From the NCBI GenBank assembly GCA_903886485.1, contig CAISMH010000017.1, positions 1 through 64,000 of the forward strand: DNA of 64,000 nt, given 5' to 3'. Positions 1 through 9,315 of the stretch are shown in pieces. A program made the translations under genes and the position numbers. The notes below the pieces were generated by a model. That model saw only the letters and a list, made by a program, of their open reading frames with translations. It made no database searches and was not told the DNA's origin. Numbering within the stretch: position 1 is the first letter of the stretch; each line of letters starts with the position of its first letter. The stretch comes from an uncultured Burkholderiales bacterium (lineage in GTDB: Bacteria > Pseudomonadota > Gammaproteobacteria > Burkholderiales > Burkholderiaceae_C).

Positions 1-99
1 CTAAAGAGTCGTTCAAGACCAGGACGTTGATAGGTCAGGTGTGGAAGCGCAGTAATGCGTTAAGCTAACTGATACTAATTGCTCGTGCGACTTGACCCT
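1..99 (+). rRNA. rrl: 23S ribosomal RNA, 3' end (partial)
   Basis: The first ~99 bases match the conserved 3' end of bacterial 23S rRNA, including the segment AAGCGCAGTAATGCGTTAAG and the following GATACTAATTGCTCGTGCGA that pairs with the 5' end of the molecule. The gene begins outside the window. The exact mature 3' end is estimated from the family and may be off by a few bases. It is followed by a short spacer and the 5S gene, the usual rrn operon order. Confidence 0.95.
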
Positions 100-201
100 A
101 TAACTTTGATTCAGAAATGATCAAGGAAGTTATGCCAAGTGACGCATTCAAAAAAATGGTTGAAAGACCACAAGCTAATTCCAAACTCTATGAATTCGTT
201 G

Positions 202-218
202 CCTTGACTGTGTCAAGG
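202..218 (+). other. Hairpin in the 23S-5S spacer
   Basis: CCTTGAC and GTCAAGG form a perfect 7-bp stem with a 3-nt loop, and flanking GTTG/CAAC can extend it with a bulge. It lies about 13 nt before the 5S gene. In rRNA operons such stems are often processing sites for ribonucleases; that role is inferred here. The remaining spacer (100-201) shows no tRNA. Confidence 0.5.
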
Positions 219-231
219 TGACAACAAGTTA

Positions 232-346
232 TGCCTGATGACCATAGCAAGTTGGTACCACTCCTTCCCATCCCGAACAGGACAGTGAAACGACTTAGCG
301 CCGATGATAGTGCGGGTTCCCGTGTGAAAGTAGGACATCGTCAGGC
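232..346 (+). rRNA. rrf: 5S ribosomal RNA
   Basis: The sequence from TGCCTGATGACCATAGCAAG to CATCGTCAGGC is a complete 5S rRNA of about 115 nt. The ends TGCCTGATG and CATCGTCAGGC pair as helix I, and the internal CCATCCCGAACAGG and GAAAGTAGG blocks are universal 5S signatures. It closes the rRNA operon whose 23S gene enters from the left. Confidence 0.95.
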
Positions 347-360
347 TATTACAGCCTCGA

Positions 361-396
361 AACCCCCCGCTCGATTGAGTGGGGGGTTTTGTTTTT
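361..396 (+). terminator. Rho-independent terminator of the rRNA operon
   Basis: AACCCCCCGCTC and GAGTGGGGGGTT form a 12-bp stem with one G-U pair and a GATT loop, followed by TTGTTTTT. It lies 15 nt after 5S. The convergent hydrolase gene ends 13 nt further on, and the A-rich left side could let the hairpin also serve that gene. Confidence 0.85.
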
Positions 397-409
397 GGTG
401 ACGTTCAAC

Positions 410-1324
410 TCATGCATTCATAATAAATTTATCTTTAATCATGCACGCCCCGCTTTTTTCTAAGCTTAAGGCCAGTTCGTAAATCCAAGCATCGAAGCTC
501 AGTGCACTCACGTATGTTGAGTGCAATATGTGCAGATATTGTGTTGCACGAGCCCAAGAGTGGTACTCACTTAATGGGCTTTTTTGCAACTCAAGCAACT
601 TAAACTTCAATAACACTTTGGCAGCATAACTAGCATGCTTTTCAGGATAACTTTTGAATTGTGTCAACCGGCTTTTGGCACGTGATAGAGCTTCATTGAC
701 ATCCGTAAATGGTGCACCGTGACCAGGTAGCACCAGCTTTGGCTTGAGACGCTCAATGATATTTAGAGTAGCCGCAACTTCTTCAAATGCCGCAATCCCT
801 TCTATTTCAGGAAAAACAACGCCAAAGCCATTCTGCCAAAGCGCATCCGCTGAAATTAGCACACCGTCTTCTTCATTCAAAATGATGATCGAATGTGGGT
901 CATGCCCTGGTGCTGCATGCACTCGCCAAGTTTTCTTACCTACAACAACTGCATCACCATCCAAAAGGATGCCCGTCTTCTTAAAAGGTGGGCAATGTTG
1001 TCCGGTCGGCTTGTAACTCAACACTTCAGCATCCCATGAGTCAACATATTCCGCATGTCCAGGCGGAATTAATGTTGATGCATCAGTAAATATCGCTTGC
1101 AGTGCCGCATTCCCACCGCAATGATCGCTGTGCAAGTGTGTATTGATCAATGTCGTCAAAGGCTGTCCCTGAAGCTTTGACTTGACCAATGAAATTGTCT
1201 GATCGCTGTGTGTCCAGTAGCCTGTGTCTACGAGCACGGCTTGTTCAGCGTCTTGAATGAGCACATTGTTGGATGAGAGCCATCCTCTTTCAAAAAAACT
1301 AACACCTAAAGATAAATCGTACAT
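410..1324 (-). CDS. MBL-fold (metallo-beta-lactamase superfamily) hydrolase
   Basis: A 304-residue protein with the metallo-beta-lactamase fold signature H63-x-H65-x-D67-H68 in THLHSDHCGG, the usual Asp after strand 2 (VDTG, residues 32-35), a later metal-binding His in APGHDPHS and another in LVLPGHG. These residues bind one or two metal ions, usually zinc. The family includes glyoxalase II-type thioesterases, lactonases and other hydrolases, and the substrate cannot be told from sequence. There is no signal peptide, so it should be cytoplasmic. The C-terminal ~90 residues are a helical extension often seen in this family. It converges on the rRNA operon, and its codons are richer in A/T than those of most genes in the window. 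Confidence 0.8.
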   Translation of the reverse strand: MYDLSLGVSFFERGWLSSNNVLIQDAEQAVLVDTGYWTHSDQTISLVKSKLQGQPLTTLINTHLHSDHCGGNAALQAIFTDASTLIPPGHAEYVDSWDAEVLSYKPTGQHCPPFKKTGILLDGDAVVVGKKTWRVHAAPGHDPHSIIILNEEDGVLISADALWQNGFGVVFPEIEGIAAFEEVAATLNIIERLKPKLVLPGHGAPFTDVNEALSRAKSRLTQFKSYPEKHASYAAKVLLKFKLLELQKSPLSEYHSWARATQYLHILHSTYVSALSFDAWIYELALSLEKSGACMIKDKFIMNA

Positions 1325-1505
1325 AAAAAATGAAGGGATGTAGGCAGGCTGATGAAAGAGTTAGTGTCATTTTGGCAGTCAACAGGTAATTACAAAATAT
1401 TTCTCAAAACAAAGTAACAAACTCAATGGCGTCAGCATTTAGAGTGTTCCGCCTAAACACCGTCAGTTATACGCAAGAATTAGGGCAAACCCTTAAAATC
1501 AGTGC

Positions 1506-2231
1506 ATGACTCTGGTACACACTCTTGCAAAAACCACTTTAGAAGGCGGACGACAAATGCTTCGCTTTGCTGGCACTTCTCAAGAGCAATTTCTTAGAAC
1601 ACAAGGTGTTTTGATTCCAATTGCACCTCTTGGGATTGAGCATAAACAAGAGATTTTGAAACATTTGTTGGCTCTGTCTGAACGTGATCGCTATCTACGG
1701 TTCGGATACACGGCTACAGAAGAACACATCCAACGTTATGTCCATGGCTTGAACTTTGACAGAGACGAAATTTACGGTATTTTCAACAGCGATCTTGAAA
1801 TCATTGCGATGGCGCATTTGGCGCTTATGAAAGACGCAGGACGCGATTTCACCTCAGAATTTGGTGTCTCAGTCGCAGCCTATGCTCGTGGCCGAGGCTA
1901 CGGTGCTCGACTATTTGAGCGTGCTGTGATCCACGCGCGCAATGAAAAGGTGTACCAGATGTACATCCATGCCTTGAGCGAAAACGCACCGATGATTCGC
2001 ATTGCACGCAAAGGCGGTGCAAAAATTGAGCGGGATGGCTCAGAAACGGAAGCCTTTTTGCGCCTACCAAAGCGTGACCTTGACAGTCGCGTAACAGAAC
2101 TAGTCGCTGATCAATACGCCAAAACGAACTACAGCATCAAAGAAGACGCTAAACGATTCTGGAATTTCTTAGCCAAAGTGCAAGAAATTAGAGAGGGCGT
2201 ACGCGAAGCACGCCACCAATCTGCTGAGTGA
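1506..2231 (+). CDS. GNAT-family N-acetyltransferase
   Basis: The central part (about residues 60-190) looks like a GNAT acetyltransferase. It has the acetyl-CoA loop VAAYARGRGYGARLFERAV and the following strand-helix with QMYIHALSENAPMIRIARKGGA. GNAT enzymes transfer acetyl from acetyl-CoA to an amine; the acceptor is unknown. The first ATG is at 1506, but the ATG at 1557 (residue 18) is preceded by AAGGCGG at good ribosome-binding spacing and may be the true start, giving 224 residues. Base composition is lower in G+C than downstream genes. It stands alone between the divergent hydrolase and corC. Confidence 0.75.
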   Translation: MTLVHTLAKTTLEGGRQMLRFAGTSQEQFLRTQGVLIPIAPLGIEHKQEILKHLLALSERDRYLRFGYTATEEHIQRYVHGLNFDRDEIYGIFNSDLEIIAMAHLALMKDAGRDFTSEFGVSVAAYARGRGYGARLFERAVIHARNEKVYQMYIHALSENAPMIRIARKGGAKIERDGSETEAFLRLPKRDLDSRVTELVADQYAKTNYSIKEDAKRFWNFLAKVQEIREGVREARHQSAE

Positions 2232-2300
2232 CTTCATCGCACATGCGCATGGGCTATGCTTATGGCTTGTTAGACTTTCGCAGCGATTCGCTGCAACACT

Positions 2301-3185
2301 GTGATACCCGCGCATTCCCGTGAAATAGACAAGCAAGACAAGCGCAGCTATTGGCAACGTTTGCTTGAGTTCATCCACCCAGGTCCCGACTCGCGCGAAG
2401 AGCTTTTAGATGTGCTCTCCGATGCAGAAGACAACCAAGTCATTGGCGCTGAAAGCCGTCTCATGCTCGAAGGCGTACTGCGCATGGCCGATCTCACCGC
2501 AGGCGAGGTCATGGTGGCCGCACCGCGCATGGACCTCATCAACTTGGATGCGCCCGTCGAGGAAAGTCTGCATCAAGTGATCAACACAGGCCACTCGCGT
2601 TTCCCCGTTTACGAGACCGAGCGCGACAACCTGGTTGGCATCTTGCTTGCCAAAGATTTGCTCAAACTTCAACGGGCGCCCTCACTCAACATCCGAACCT
2701 TGCTGCGACCTCCCGTCTTTGTGCCAGAGAGCAAAGGGCTCAACGACTTGTTGCGTGAATTCCGCAACACGCGCAATCACATGGCCTTGGTGGTCGATGA
2801 GTTTGGACGCATTGCGGGCCTCATCACGATTGAAGACGTGTTGGAACAAATCGTTGGAGACATCGAGGACGAATTTGATAGCCAAGAAGACGTCGGTGAT
2901 ATCTTTGCCCTCGCAGACGAAACCTATCGCGTCAGCGGTGACGCCTCCTTGGAGCGTGTTGCAGAAGCATTCGGTACACATCTCGAACTCGCAGCCGCAG
3001 AGGAAAGCGAAGACACCCATTTCGACACCATCGGGGGCTTAATTGCGCACGCCATGGGCCACGTGCCGCGTCGAGGCGAGCACTTTGAAATCAACAAACT
3101 ACGCTTTGAAGTTCTTCACACCCGTGGCGGCGCTGTGAAGTGGTTCAAGGTATATCCCACGCCTCCCGACAAAGCATCGCAATAA
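2301..3185 (+). CDS. corC: CorC/YbeX-like CBS-domain protein
   Basis: A soluble protein of 294 residues with two CBS domains (about 65-185; motifs MVAAPRMDLINLD and GRIAGLITIEDVLEQIVGDIEDE) and a C-terminal CorC/HlyC transporter-associated domain (about 200-285). CorC-type proteins are linked to magnesium and cobalt homeostasis, and CBS pairs bind adenine nucleotides. The start used is GTG; no ATG lies nearby in frame. lnt begins 3 nt after its stop, the corC-lnt pair known from many Proteobacteria, but the usual upstream partners phoH/ybeZ and ybeY lie about 55 kb away at 58978-60394. Confidence 0.85.
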   Translation: MIPAHSREIDKQDKRSYWQRLLEFIHPGPDSREELLDVLSDAEDNQVIGAESRLMLEGVLRMADLTAGEVMVAAPRMDLINLDAPVEESLHQVINTGHSRFPVYETERDNLVGILLAKDLLKLQRAPSLNIRTLLRPPVFVPESKGLNDLLREFRNTRNHMALVVDEFGRIAGLITIEDVLEQIVGDIEDEFDSQEDVGDIFALADETYRVSGDASLERVAEAFGTHLELAAAEESEDTHFDTIGGLIAHAMGHVPRRGEHFEINKLRFEVLHTRGGAVKWFKVYPTPPDKASQ

Positions 3186-3188
3186 GGC

Positions 3189-4823
3189 ATGCACCACAAC
3201 CCAAAGCATTCCCAGCGATGGCCGTTGAGCGTCACCACGACCTCATGTCTCATCGTCTTTGGATTGGCTCAAGCCCTCGCGCTGGCTTGGCCTTTTGAGG
3301 GGAGTTTCAAAGGCACACCTCAAGGCTGGTTGCAATGCGTCAGCTTGGCAGTGTTGGCTTGGAATTTAGACCGCAGCCAATCGCGTGGACAAGCATTTGC
3401 ACAAGGGTGGCTCTTTTCATTCGCCTGGCTCTTGGGCAGTACATGGTGGTTGTTTATTTCAATGAACCGTTATGGTGGACTGTCTGCCCCGATGGCTGTG
3501 CTGGCAGTCATGACATTGGCAGCAGGCTTGGCCTTGCTATATGGATTGGCGTGTGTAGCCTTTTATGTCGTCTCACAACGAAGTCTTGGTGTGCTGCCAC
3601 GCGCTTGCGCCTTTGCCTCCGTTTGGGTGCTGGCTGAGATGGCGCGGGGCACGCTCTGGACAGGCTTTCCTTGGGGCGCAGTGGGCTATGCACATATCGA
3701 TAGCTTGTTACAGCACTGGGCGCCATGGGTTGGGGTTTATGGCTTATGTGCCTTCTCTGCATTCCTCGCCATGGTCTTAGCGGCAGAGCGCCGAGGCTAT
3801 GGCGTCACTTCGCGAGCCACCTTAGGTGGCATCGTCGTCGCTACAGCGCTCCTGTGCTTGACGTGGATCACCTCCCCCAGTCAAAACACAACAGACGAAC
3901 AGCAATCTGCACGCCCTTTGCGCATCACCTTGCTGCAAGGCAATATCCCGCAAGACTTGAAGTTCGCTGCAGGTGTGAGCCACGCGCTGCGCGACTATCG
4001 CGATGCTTTGCTCACGGGCACCAGTGACTTGATGGTCACGCCCGAAACTGCCATTCCGTTGATCCCAGAACAAATGCCGGAGCACTACTGGGCGCAACTG
4101 CAAACGCATTTCTCCAATGGCTCGCAAGCTGCGTTGATTGGCTTGCCCTTGGTGCGACGCAACGACGAAGGCCAAGTGCAATACAGCAACTCTGTTTTGG
4201 GCTTGATGCCACAAGTCACACCGGCATCCACGGCCAACTACCAATACGACAAGCACCACCTCGTGCCCTTTGGTGAATTTGTGCCGCCCTTGTTTCAGTG
4301 GTTTGTTCGCCTGATGAACATCCCCTTGGGCGACTTCACCCGTGGCGATGTGGCCCAGCCGAACTTCATGTTCAAAGGTGAACGCATCGCCCCTAATATT
4401 TGCTACGAAGATTTGTTCGGCGAAGAGCTGGCCCGCAGCTTTGCCGACCCCAACCATGCGCCGACACTGATGATCAACCTCAGCAACATCGCATGGTTTA
4501 GCGACACCGTCGCGATCGACCAGCACCTGCACATCTCCCGCATGCGGGCCTTGGAGTTGGGGCGTCCCATGCTGCGCGCCACCAACACAGGCGCAACAGC
4601 CATCATCAACGCGCAAGGCCGAGTGATGCAACGCTTGCCAAGTGCTGTGCAGGGCGCACTCACTGCCGATGTTTACGGGGTTCATGGTGCCCTCACGCCG
4701 TACGCACGCTGGGTGTCGGTCTGGGGGCTTTGGCCATTGACCGCACTGGCCTTGCTCACCTTGATGATCGTCGCGGGCATGGCGCACGCATCGCGGCACG
4801 GCCAGAGGCGTTTCGGCCCGTAA
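3189..4823 (+). CDS. lnt: Apolipoprotein N-acyltransferase
   Basis: Lnt adds the third acyl chain to the N-terminal cysteine of lipoproteins in the inner membrane. The 544-residue protein has about seven hydrophobic segments: six in the first ~210 residues and one at the C-terminus. Between them is a nitrilase-like periplasmic domain. The catalytic triad is visible as E286 (in TPETAIP), K355 (in [10 protein letters not shown]) and C405 (in NICYEDLFG), with spacing like the characterised enzymes. It follows corC by 3 nt and is probably co-transcribed with it. glyQ starts 65 nt after the stop. Confidence 0.93.
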   Translation: MHHNPKHSQRWPLSVTTTSCLIVFGLAQALALAWPFEGSFKGTPQGWLQCVSLAVLAWNLDRSQSRGQAFAQGWLFSFAWLLGSTWWLFISMNRYGGLSAPMAVLAVMTLAAGLALLYGLACVAFYVVSQRSLGVLPRACAFASVWVLAEMARGTLWTGFPWGAVGYAHIDSLLQHWAPWVGVYGLCAFSAFLAMVLAAERRGYGVTSRATLGGIVVATALLCLTWITSPSQNTTDEQQSARPLRITLLQGNIPQDLKFAAGVSHALRDYRDALLTGTSDLMVTPETAIPLIPEQMPEHYWAQLQTHFSNGSQAALIGLPLVRRNDEGQVQYSNSVLGLMPQVTPASTANYQYDKHHLVPFGEFVPPLFQWFVRLMNIPLGDFTRGDVAQPNFMFKGERIAPNICYEDLFGEELARSFADPNHAPTLMINLSNIAWFSDTVAIDQHLHISRMRALELGRPMLRATNTGATAIINAQGRVMQRLPSAVQGALTADVYGVHGALTPYARWVSVWGLWPLTALALLTLMIVAGMAHASRHGQRRFGP

Positions 4824-4888
4824 AATCCGAGTGTCGCGGGCGTCTTGACCCGCTGCTTAATTTGCCGGCACCTGCTGGCCTACGTTGC

Positions 4889-5809
4889 ATGCTGACTTTT
4901 CAACAAATCATTCTCAAACTCCAGTCCTACTGGGCCGAACAAGGTTGCGCCTTGTTGCAACCCATCGACATGGAGGTCGGTGCGGGCACCTCGCACACCG
5001 CCACCTTCTTGCGCGCCCTAGGGCCTGAGCCTTGGAAGGCCGCGTATGTGCAACCCAGCCGCCGCCCCAAAGACGGACGCTACGGCGAGAACCCCAACCG
5101 CTTGCAGCACTACTACCAATACCAAGTGGTGTTGAAGCCGGCCCCTAGCAACATCTTGGAGCTGTATTTGGGCTCACTCGAAGCCCTTGGCTTTGACCTC
5201 AAGAAAAACGACATCCGCTTTGTGGAGGACGATTGGGAAAACCCAACCTTGGGCGCTTGGGGCTTGGGCTGGGAGGTGTGGCTCAATGGCATGGAAGTCA
5301 CGCAATTCACCTACTTCCAGCAAGTCGGCGGCATTGACTGCAAACCCATCACGGGTGAAATCACGTATGGCCTCGAGCGCTTGGCCATGTATTTGCAAGG
5401 CGTGGACAACGTCTACAACCTGACGTGGACCGACGACTTGAAGGGCAACAAACTCACGTACGGCGACGTCTACAAACAAAACGAGGTCGAGCAATCCACC
5501 TACAACTTCGAGCACAGCGATGCCGAGTTCTTGTTCACCGCCTTTGGCGCCCACGAAAAACAAGCCCAGCACCTCATGGGCGCGCAACTCGCCTTGCCTG
5601 CGTATGAGCAAGTGCTCAAAGCCGCCCACACCTTCAACTTGCTAGATGCCCGTGGCGCCATCAGCGTGACCGAGCGTGCCGCCTACATAGGCCGCATCCG
5701 CAACCTCGCACGCGCGGTGGCCCAAAGCTATTTTGAGAGCCGCGAGCGCTTGGGCTTTCCCATGGCCCCACGCGAGTGGGTCGAACACATGCCCAAGAAG
5801 ACCGCATGA
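4889..5809 (+). CDS. glyQ: Glycyl-tRNA synthetase alpha subunit
   Basis: The 306-residue alpha subunit of the bacterial tetrameric glycyl-tRNA synthetase carries the class II catalytic core that activates glycine. The start at 4889 gives the family N-terminus [20 protein letters not shown]; an upstream in-frame ATG at 4730 lies inside lnt and is not used. Conserved blocks include [21 protein letters not shown], the motif 2 region with [18 protein letters not shown], and [10 protein letters not shown] near residue 165. It is followed directly by glyS, with which it forms the enzyme. Confidence 0.95.
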   Translation: MLTFQQIILKLQSYWAEQGCALLQPIDMEVGAGTSHTATFLRALGPEPWKAAYVQPSRRPKDGRYGENPNRLQHYYQYQVVLKPAPSNILELYLGSLEALGFDLKKNDIRFVEDDWENPTLGAWGLGWEVWLNGMEVTQFTYFQQVGGIDCKPITGEITYGLERLAMYLQGVDNVYNLTWTDDLKGNKLTYGDVYKQNEVEQSTYNFEHSDAEFLFTAFGAHEKQAQHLMGAQLALPAYEQVLKAAHTFNLLDARGAISVTERAAYIGRIRNLARAVAQSYFESRERLGFPMAPREWVEHMPKKTA

Positions 5810-5826
5810 GCGTCGGACACAAGAAC

Positions 5827-7956
5827 ATGACCACACACAACCTCCTCATCGAACTCTTCGTGGAAGAACTGCCTCCCAAGGCTTTGCAAAAACTGGGTGA
5901 CGCTTTTTCTAGCGTGCTGTTTGAGCAACTCAAAGCCCAAGGCTTGACCGCGGCCAACTCGGTCGTGACGGCCTATGCTTCTCCGCGTCGTTTGGCTGCG
6001 CACATCACGGCTGTGTCTGCCTTAGCGGCTGACAAACCGGTGCAACAAAAACTCATGCCCGTCACGGTCGGTTTGGATGCCAACGGCAACGCCACCCCCG
6101 CCTTGTTGAAAAAACTCCAAGCCTTGGGTGCTGGCCCCGAAGCCGTGGCCCAACTCAAACGCGCACCCGACGGCAAAGCCGAAGCCTTGTTTTACGACAG
6201 CATCGTCCAAGGCGCGAGCTTGGCCGACGGCTTGCAAAAAGCGCTGAGCGAAGCCCTTGCCAAATTGCCCATTCCCAAAGTGATGAGCTACCAGCTTGAA
6301 ACCGACTGTGAATTGCCCGGCTGGAGCAGCGTCAACTTTGTGCGCCCTGCGCACAGCTTGGTCGCTTTGCATGGCAGCACCGTGGTGCCGGTCAAGGCTT
6401 TGGGCCTCACCGCTGGCAACCGCACCCAAGGCCACCGCTTTGAAGCGCGCGTGTCGCCCGTCGTCTTCGCCCATGCCGATGACTACGCGAAAACACTCGC
6501 CCAAGATGGCGCCGTCATTGCCAGCTTCACCGAGCGTCGTACCGAAATTGCGCGTCAACTCGAAGCCGCTGCCGCCAAAGTTGGCAGAGGTGTGAAGGCA
6601 ATTCAAGACGCGGCACTGTTAGACGAAGTGACCGCTTTGGTGGAGCGCCCCAATGTGTTGGTGTGCGCGTTTGAAAAGCAATTCCTCGACGTGCCCCAAG
6701 AGTGCCTCATCCTCACGATGAAGGCCAACCAAAAATACTTCCCGTTGCTTGACGCCGCCGGCAAGCTCACCCACCAATTCTTGGTGGTCAGCAACATCAC
6801 GCCTGATGATGCGTCGGCCGTCATTGGTGGCAACGAGCGCGTCGTGCGCCCCCGCTTAGCCGATGCCAAATTCTTCTTTGACCAAGACCGCAAAAAGTCA
6901 CTCGCCTCGCGCGTGGACGGTTTGGCCAAGGTGGTCTATCACAACAAACTCGGCACACAAGGCGAGCGCACCGACCGCGTGCGCGCCATTGCCAAAGGCA
7001 TTGCCGCCTTGTTGCCGCAAGCCAAAGACGCTGCGTTCGTGCAAGCCGTTGACACCGCTGCGCAACTCGCCAAGACTGATTTGTTGACCGACATGGTGGG
7101 CGAGTTCCCCGAGTTGCAAGGCATCATGGGCGGCTACTACGCGCGCCACGATGGTTTGGGCGAAGAAGTGGCGCAAGCCATGGAAGATCACTACAAACCG
7201 CGCTTTGCAGGCGACGAATTGCCCCGCAACACCGTGGGCGTGGTCGTGGCCTTGGCCGACAAGTTAGAGACCTTGGTCGGCATGTTTGGCATTGGCAATT
7301 TGCCCACCGGCGACAAAGACCCCTTCGCTTTGCGCCGTCATGCTTTGGGCGTGGTTCGCATGTTGAGTGAAGGCAATTTGGATGTCGCTTTGGACGCCTT
7401 GATTGCACAAGCCATTCCTGCCTTCGGCGACAAAATCACCGACCCCGCGGCAGCTTTGAGCGGCTTCATTTACGACCGTCTCTCAGGCGGCCTGCGCGAA
7501 CAAGGCTACTCCGCCCAAGAAGTCGAAGCCGTGCTGGCCCTGCGCCCGCAACGCTTGGGCGACGTGGCCAAACGCCTTGAAGCCGTGCGCGCTTTTGCCG
7601 CTTTGCCTGAAAGCCCCGCCTTGGCTGCCGCCAACAAACGCATTGGCAATGTGCTCAAAAAAGCAGGCGAGGTCGATGCGCATGTCAACACCGCCTTGTT
7701 CAAAGAAGACGCCGAACAAGCCCTCTACGCCGTCATGCAAAAACTCTTGCCCGAATCCGAAGCGCAGTTCAACGCAGGCGACTACACCGCTTCCTTGCAA
7801 ACCTTGGCCACCTTGCGTTCGCCCGTGGATGCCTTTTTTGACGACGTGATGGTCAACGCCGAAGAGATGGACTTGCGCCTCAACCGCCAAGGCTTGCTCA
7901 AGAGCTTGCACCTCGCCATGAACCGCGTGGCCGATTTGTCTGCCCTCGCTTCTTAA
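5827..7956 (+). CDS. glyS: Glycyl-tRNA synthetase beta subunit
   Basis: The beta subunit (709 residues from the start chosen here) is needed for tRNA recognition and holds an HD-like and a C-terminal anticodon-binding region. The N-terminus MTTHNLLIELFVEELPPKAL is typical of the family. An in-frame ATG at 5806 overlaps the glyQ stop as ATGA and would add seven residues, so translational coupling is possible either way. Internal landmarks are LILTMKANQKYFPLLD and RRHALGVVRML. gmhB follows after 9 nt. Confidence 0.94.
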   Translation: MTTHNLLIELFVEELPPKALQKLGDAFSSVLFEQLKAQGLTAANSVVTAYASPRRLAAHITAVSALAADKPVQQKLMPVTVGLDANGNATPALLKKLQALGAGPEAVAQLKRAPDGKAEALFYDSIVQGASLADGLQKALSEALAKLPIPKVMSYQLETDCELPGWSSVNFVRPAHSLVALHGSTVVPVKALGLTAGNRTQGHRFEARVSPVVFAHADDYAKTLAQDGAVIASFTERRTEIARQLEAAAAKVGRGVKAIQDAALLDEVTALVERPNVLVCAFEKQFLDVPQECLILTMKANQKYFPLLDAAGKLTHQFLVVSNITPDDASAVIGGNERVVRPRLADAKFFFDQDRKKSLASRVDGLAKVVYHNKLGTQGERTDRVRAIAKGIAALLPQAKDAAFVQAVDTAAQLAKTDLLTDMVGEFPELQGIMGGYYARHDGLGEEVAQAMEDHYKPRFAGDELPRNTVGVVVALADKLETLVGMFGIGNLPTGDKDPFALRRHALGVVRMLSEGNLDVALDALIAQAIPAFGDKITDPAAALSGFIYDRLSGGLREQGYSAQEVEAVLALRPQRLGDVAKRLEAVRAFAALPESPALAAANKRIGNVLKKAGEVDAHVNTALFKEDAEQALYAVMQKLLPESEAQFNAGDYTASLQTLATLRSPVDAFFDDVMVNAEEMDLRLNRQGLLKSLHLAMNRVADLSALAS

Positions 7957-7965
7957 AGCACCGCC

Positions 7966-8559
7966 ATGCAAACCAAACTCGTCATCCTCGACCGCGACGG
8001 CACCATCAATCACGACAGCGACGACTACGTCAAATCGGCCGATGAGTGGATCCCCATGCCCGGCGCACTCGAAGCGATTGCACGTTTGAACCATGCGGGC
8101 TGGCACGTTGCGGTGGCCTCCAACCAATCGGGCTTGGGCCGTGGTTTGTTTGATGTGGCCGCTTTGAACGCCATGCACACCAAGATGCACAAGCTCTTGG
8201 CCGCAGCGGGTGGGCGCATCGATGCGGTTTTTTACTGTCCCCACAGCCCAGAAGAGGCTTGCAATTGCCGCAAGCCCCTGCCTGGCTTGTTTGAGCAAAT
8301 TGGTGAGCGCTACGGCATGGACTTGACCAGCGTCCACGCCGTGGGCGACACCCTGCGTGACTTGCAAGCTGCGTCGGCTGCCGGATGTGCCACACATTTG
8401 GTGCTGACCGGCAAAGGAGAACGCTTGAAAGACAAACCCTTACCCGCTGAATTTCCCGCGGGGACGCAGGTGCATGCAGACCTAGCTGCCTTTGCCGACT
8501 GGCTGATCTCGCAAGCCGCCCCCACAAGCAAACCTCAAAAGTCTGGGGCCATCGCATGA
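7966..8559 (+). CDS. gmhB: D-glycero-beta-D-manno-heptose 1,7-bisphosphate 7-phosphatase
   Basis: A HAD-superfamily phosphatase of 197 residues in the ADP-heptose pathway for LPS inner core. It has the nucleophile motif DRDGTIN (residues 9-15), SNQSGLGRG, and the zinc-binding loop CPHSPEEACNCRKP (from about residue 91) that marks the GmhB group. GDTLRDLQAA is the HAD motif IV. The same fold also handles histidinol phosphate, but the zinc loop and the lipid-related neighbour favour GmhB. Its last bases overlap the ATG of the next gene. Confidence 0.88.
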   Translation: MQTKLVILDRDGTINHDSDDYVKSADEWIPMPGALEAIARLNHAGWHVAVASNQSGLGRGLFDVAALNAMHTKMHKLLAAAGGRIDAVFYCPHSPEEACNCRKPLPGLFEQIGERYGMDLTSVHAVGDTLRDLQAASAAGCATHLVLTGKGERLKDKPLPAEFPAGTQVHADLAAFADWLISQAAPTSKPQKSGAIA

Positions 8560-9305
8560 TGGCCATGCTGCGCTCCACGGCGCACATGGCCTTCATGTTT
8601 GTCACGGTCATTCCCTACGCGTCACTCATCGTGTTGGCCCGATTGATGGGCGCCTCAGGCGACAAGCTGTACACGCTGGCGCAGCGTTGGTTGACCTTGA
8701 GTGTGGATGCTGCTCGCGTCATCATGGGCATTCACTACCGAGTGCAAGGCCAAGACAATTTGCCCGTCGGTGAAACCAGCCCCGCGATTTTGTTGGTCAA
8801 ACACCAGTCCACGTACGAAACATTTTTAATGCCGGCCATCATGCCGCACCCCTTGGCTTATGTGTTCAAAAAAGAGCTGTTGTACGTGCCCTTTTTTGGT
8901 TGGGCCATCGGCAGCTTGGACATGATTCACATCGACCGCAGCCAACGCGCACGTGCGTTTGCCAAAGTGGTGGAGCAGGGCAAAGCGCTGCTGGACAAAG
9001 GCGTGTGGGTGATCATGTTTCCAGAAGGCACGCGCATTCCTCGCGGTCAGCGCGGCAGCTACAAAAGTGGTGGCACCCGTTTGGCCATTGCCACGGGCGC
9101 ACCTGTGATCCCCGTGGCCGTGACGTCGGCCAAATGCTGGCCTCGCAAAGCCTTCATCAAACACCCAGGGGTGGTGGATGTGTCGATTGGCCAACCCATC
9201 CCCAGCCTTGGTCGTGACGCAGACGAGTTGCTGCATGAAGTTGAAACTTGGATCGAAGCCGAAATGCGCCGCCTCGACCCTGAGGCCTACATCGGCCAAC
9301 ACTGA
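8556..9305 (+). CDS. plsC: 1-acyl-sn-glycerol-3-phosphate acyltransferase
   Basis: PlsC makes phosphatidic acid from lysophosphatidic acid at the inner membrane. The 249-residue protein starts with one or two hydrophobic segments, then shows the acyltransferase block KHQSTYETF, where the usual H-x4-D is H-x4-E as in many betaproteobacterial members, and FPEGTRIPRG (motif III), followed by APVIPVAV. Its ATG overlaps the gmhB stop (ATGA), so the two are probably translated together. Confidence 0.88.
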   Translation: MMAMLRSTAHMAFMFVTVIPYASLIVLARLMGASGDKLYTLAQRWLTLSVDAARVIMGIHYRVQGQDNLPVGETSPAILLVKHQSTYETFLMPAIMPHPLAYVFKKELLYVPFFGWAIGSLDMIHIDRSQRARAFAKVVEQGKALLDKGVWVIMFPEGTRIPRGQRGSYKSGGTRLAIATGAPVIPVAVTSAKCWPRKAFIKHPGVVDVSIGQPIPSLGRDADELLHEVETWIEAEMRRLDPEAYIGQH

Positions 9306-9315
9306 GCCACGACGC

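Noticed and set aside
100..231. tRNA gene in the 23S-5S spacer
   Set aside because: No cloverleaf, T-loop or CCA-type end is present; only a processing-type hairpin is seen.
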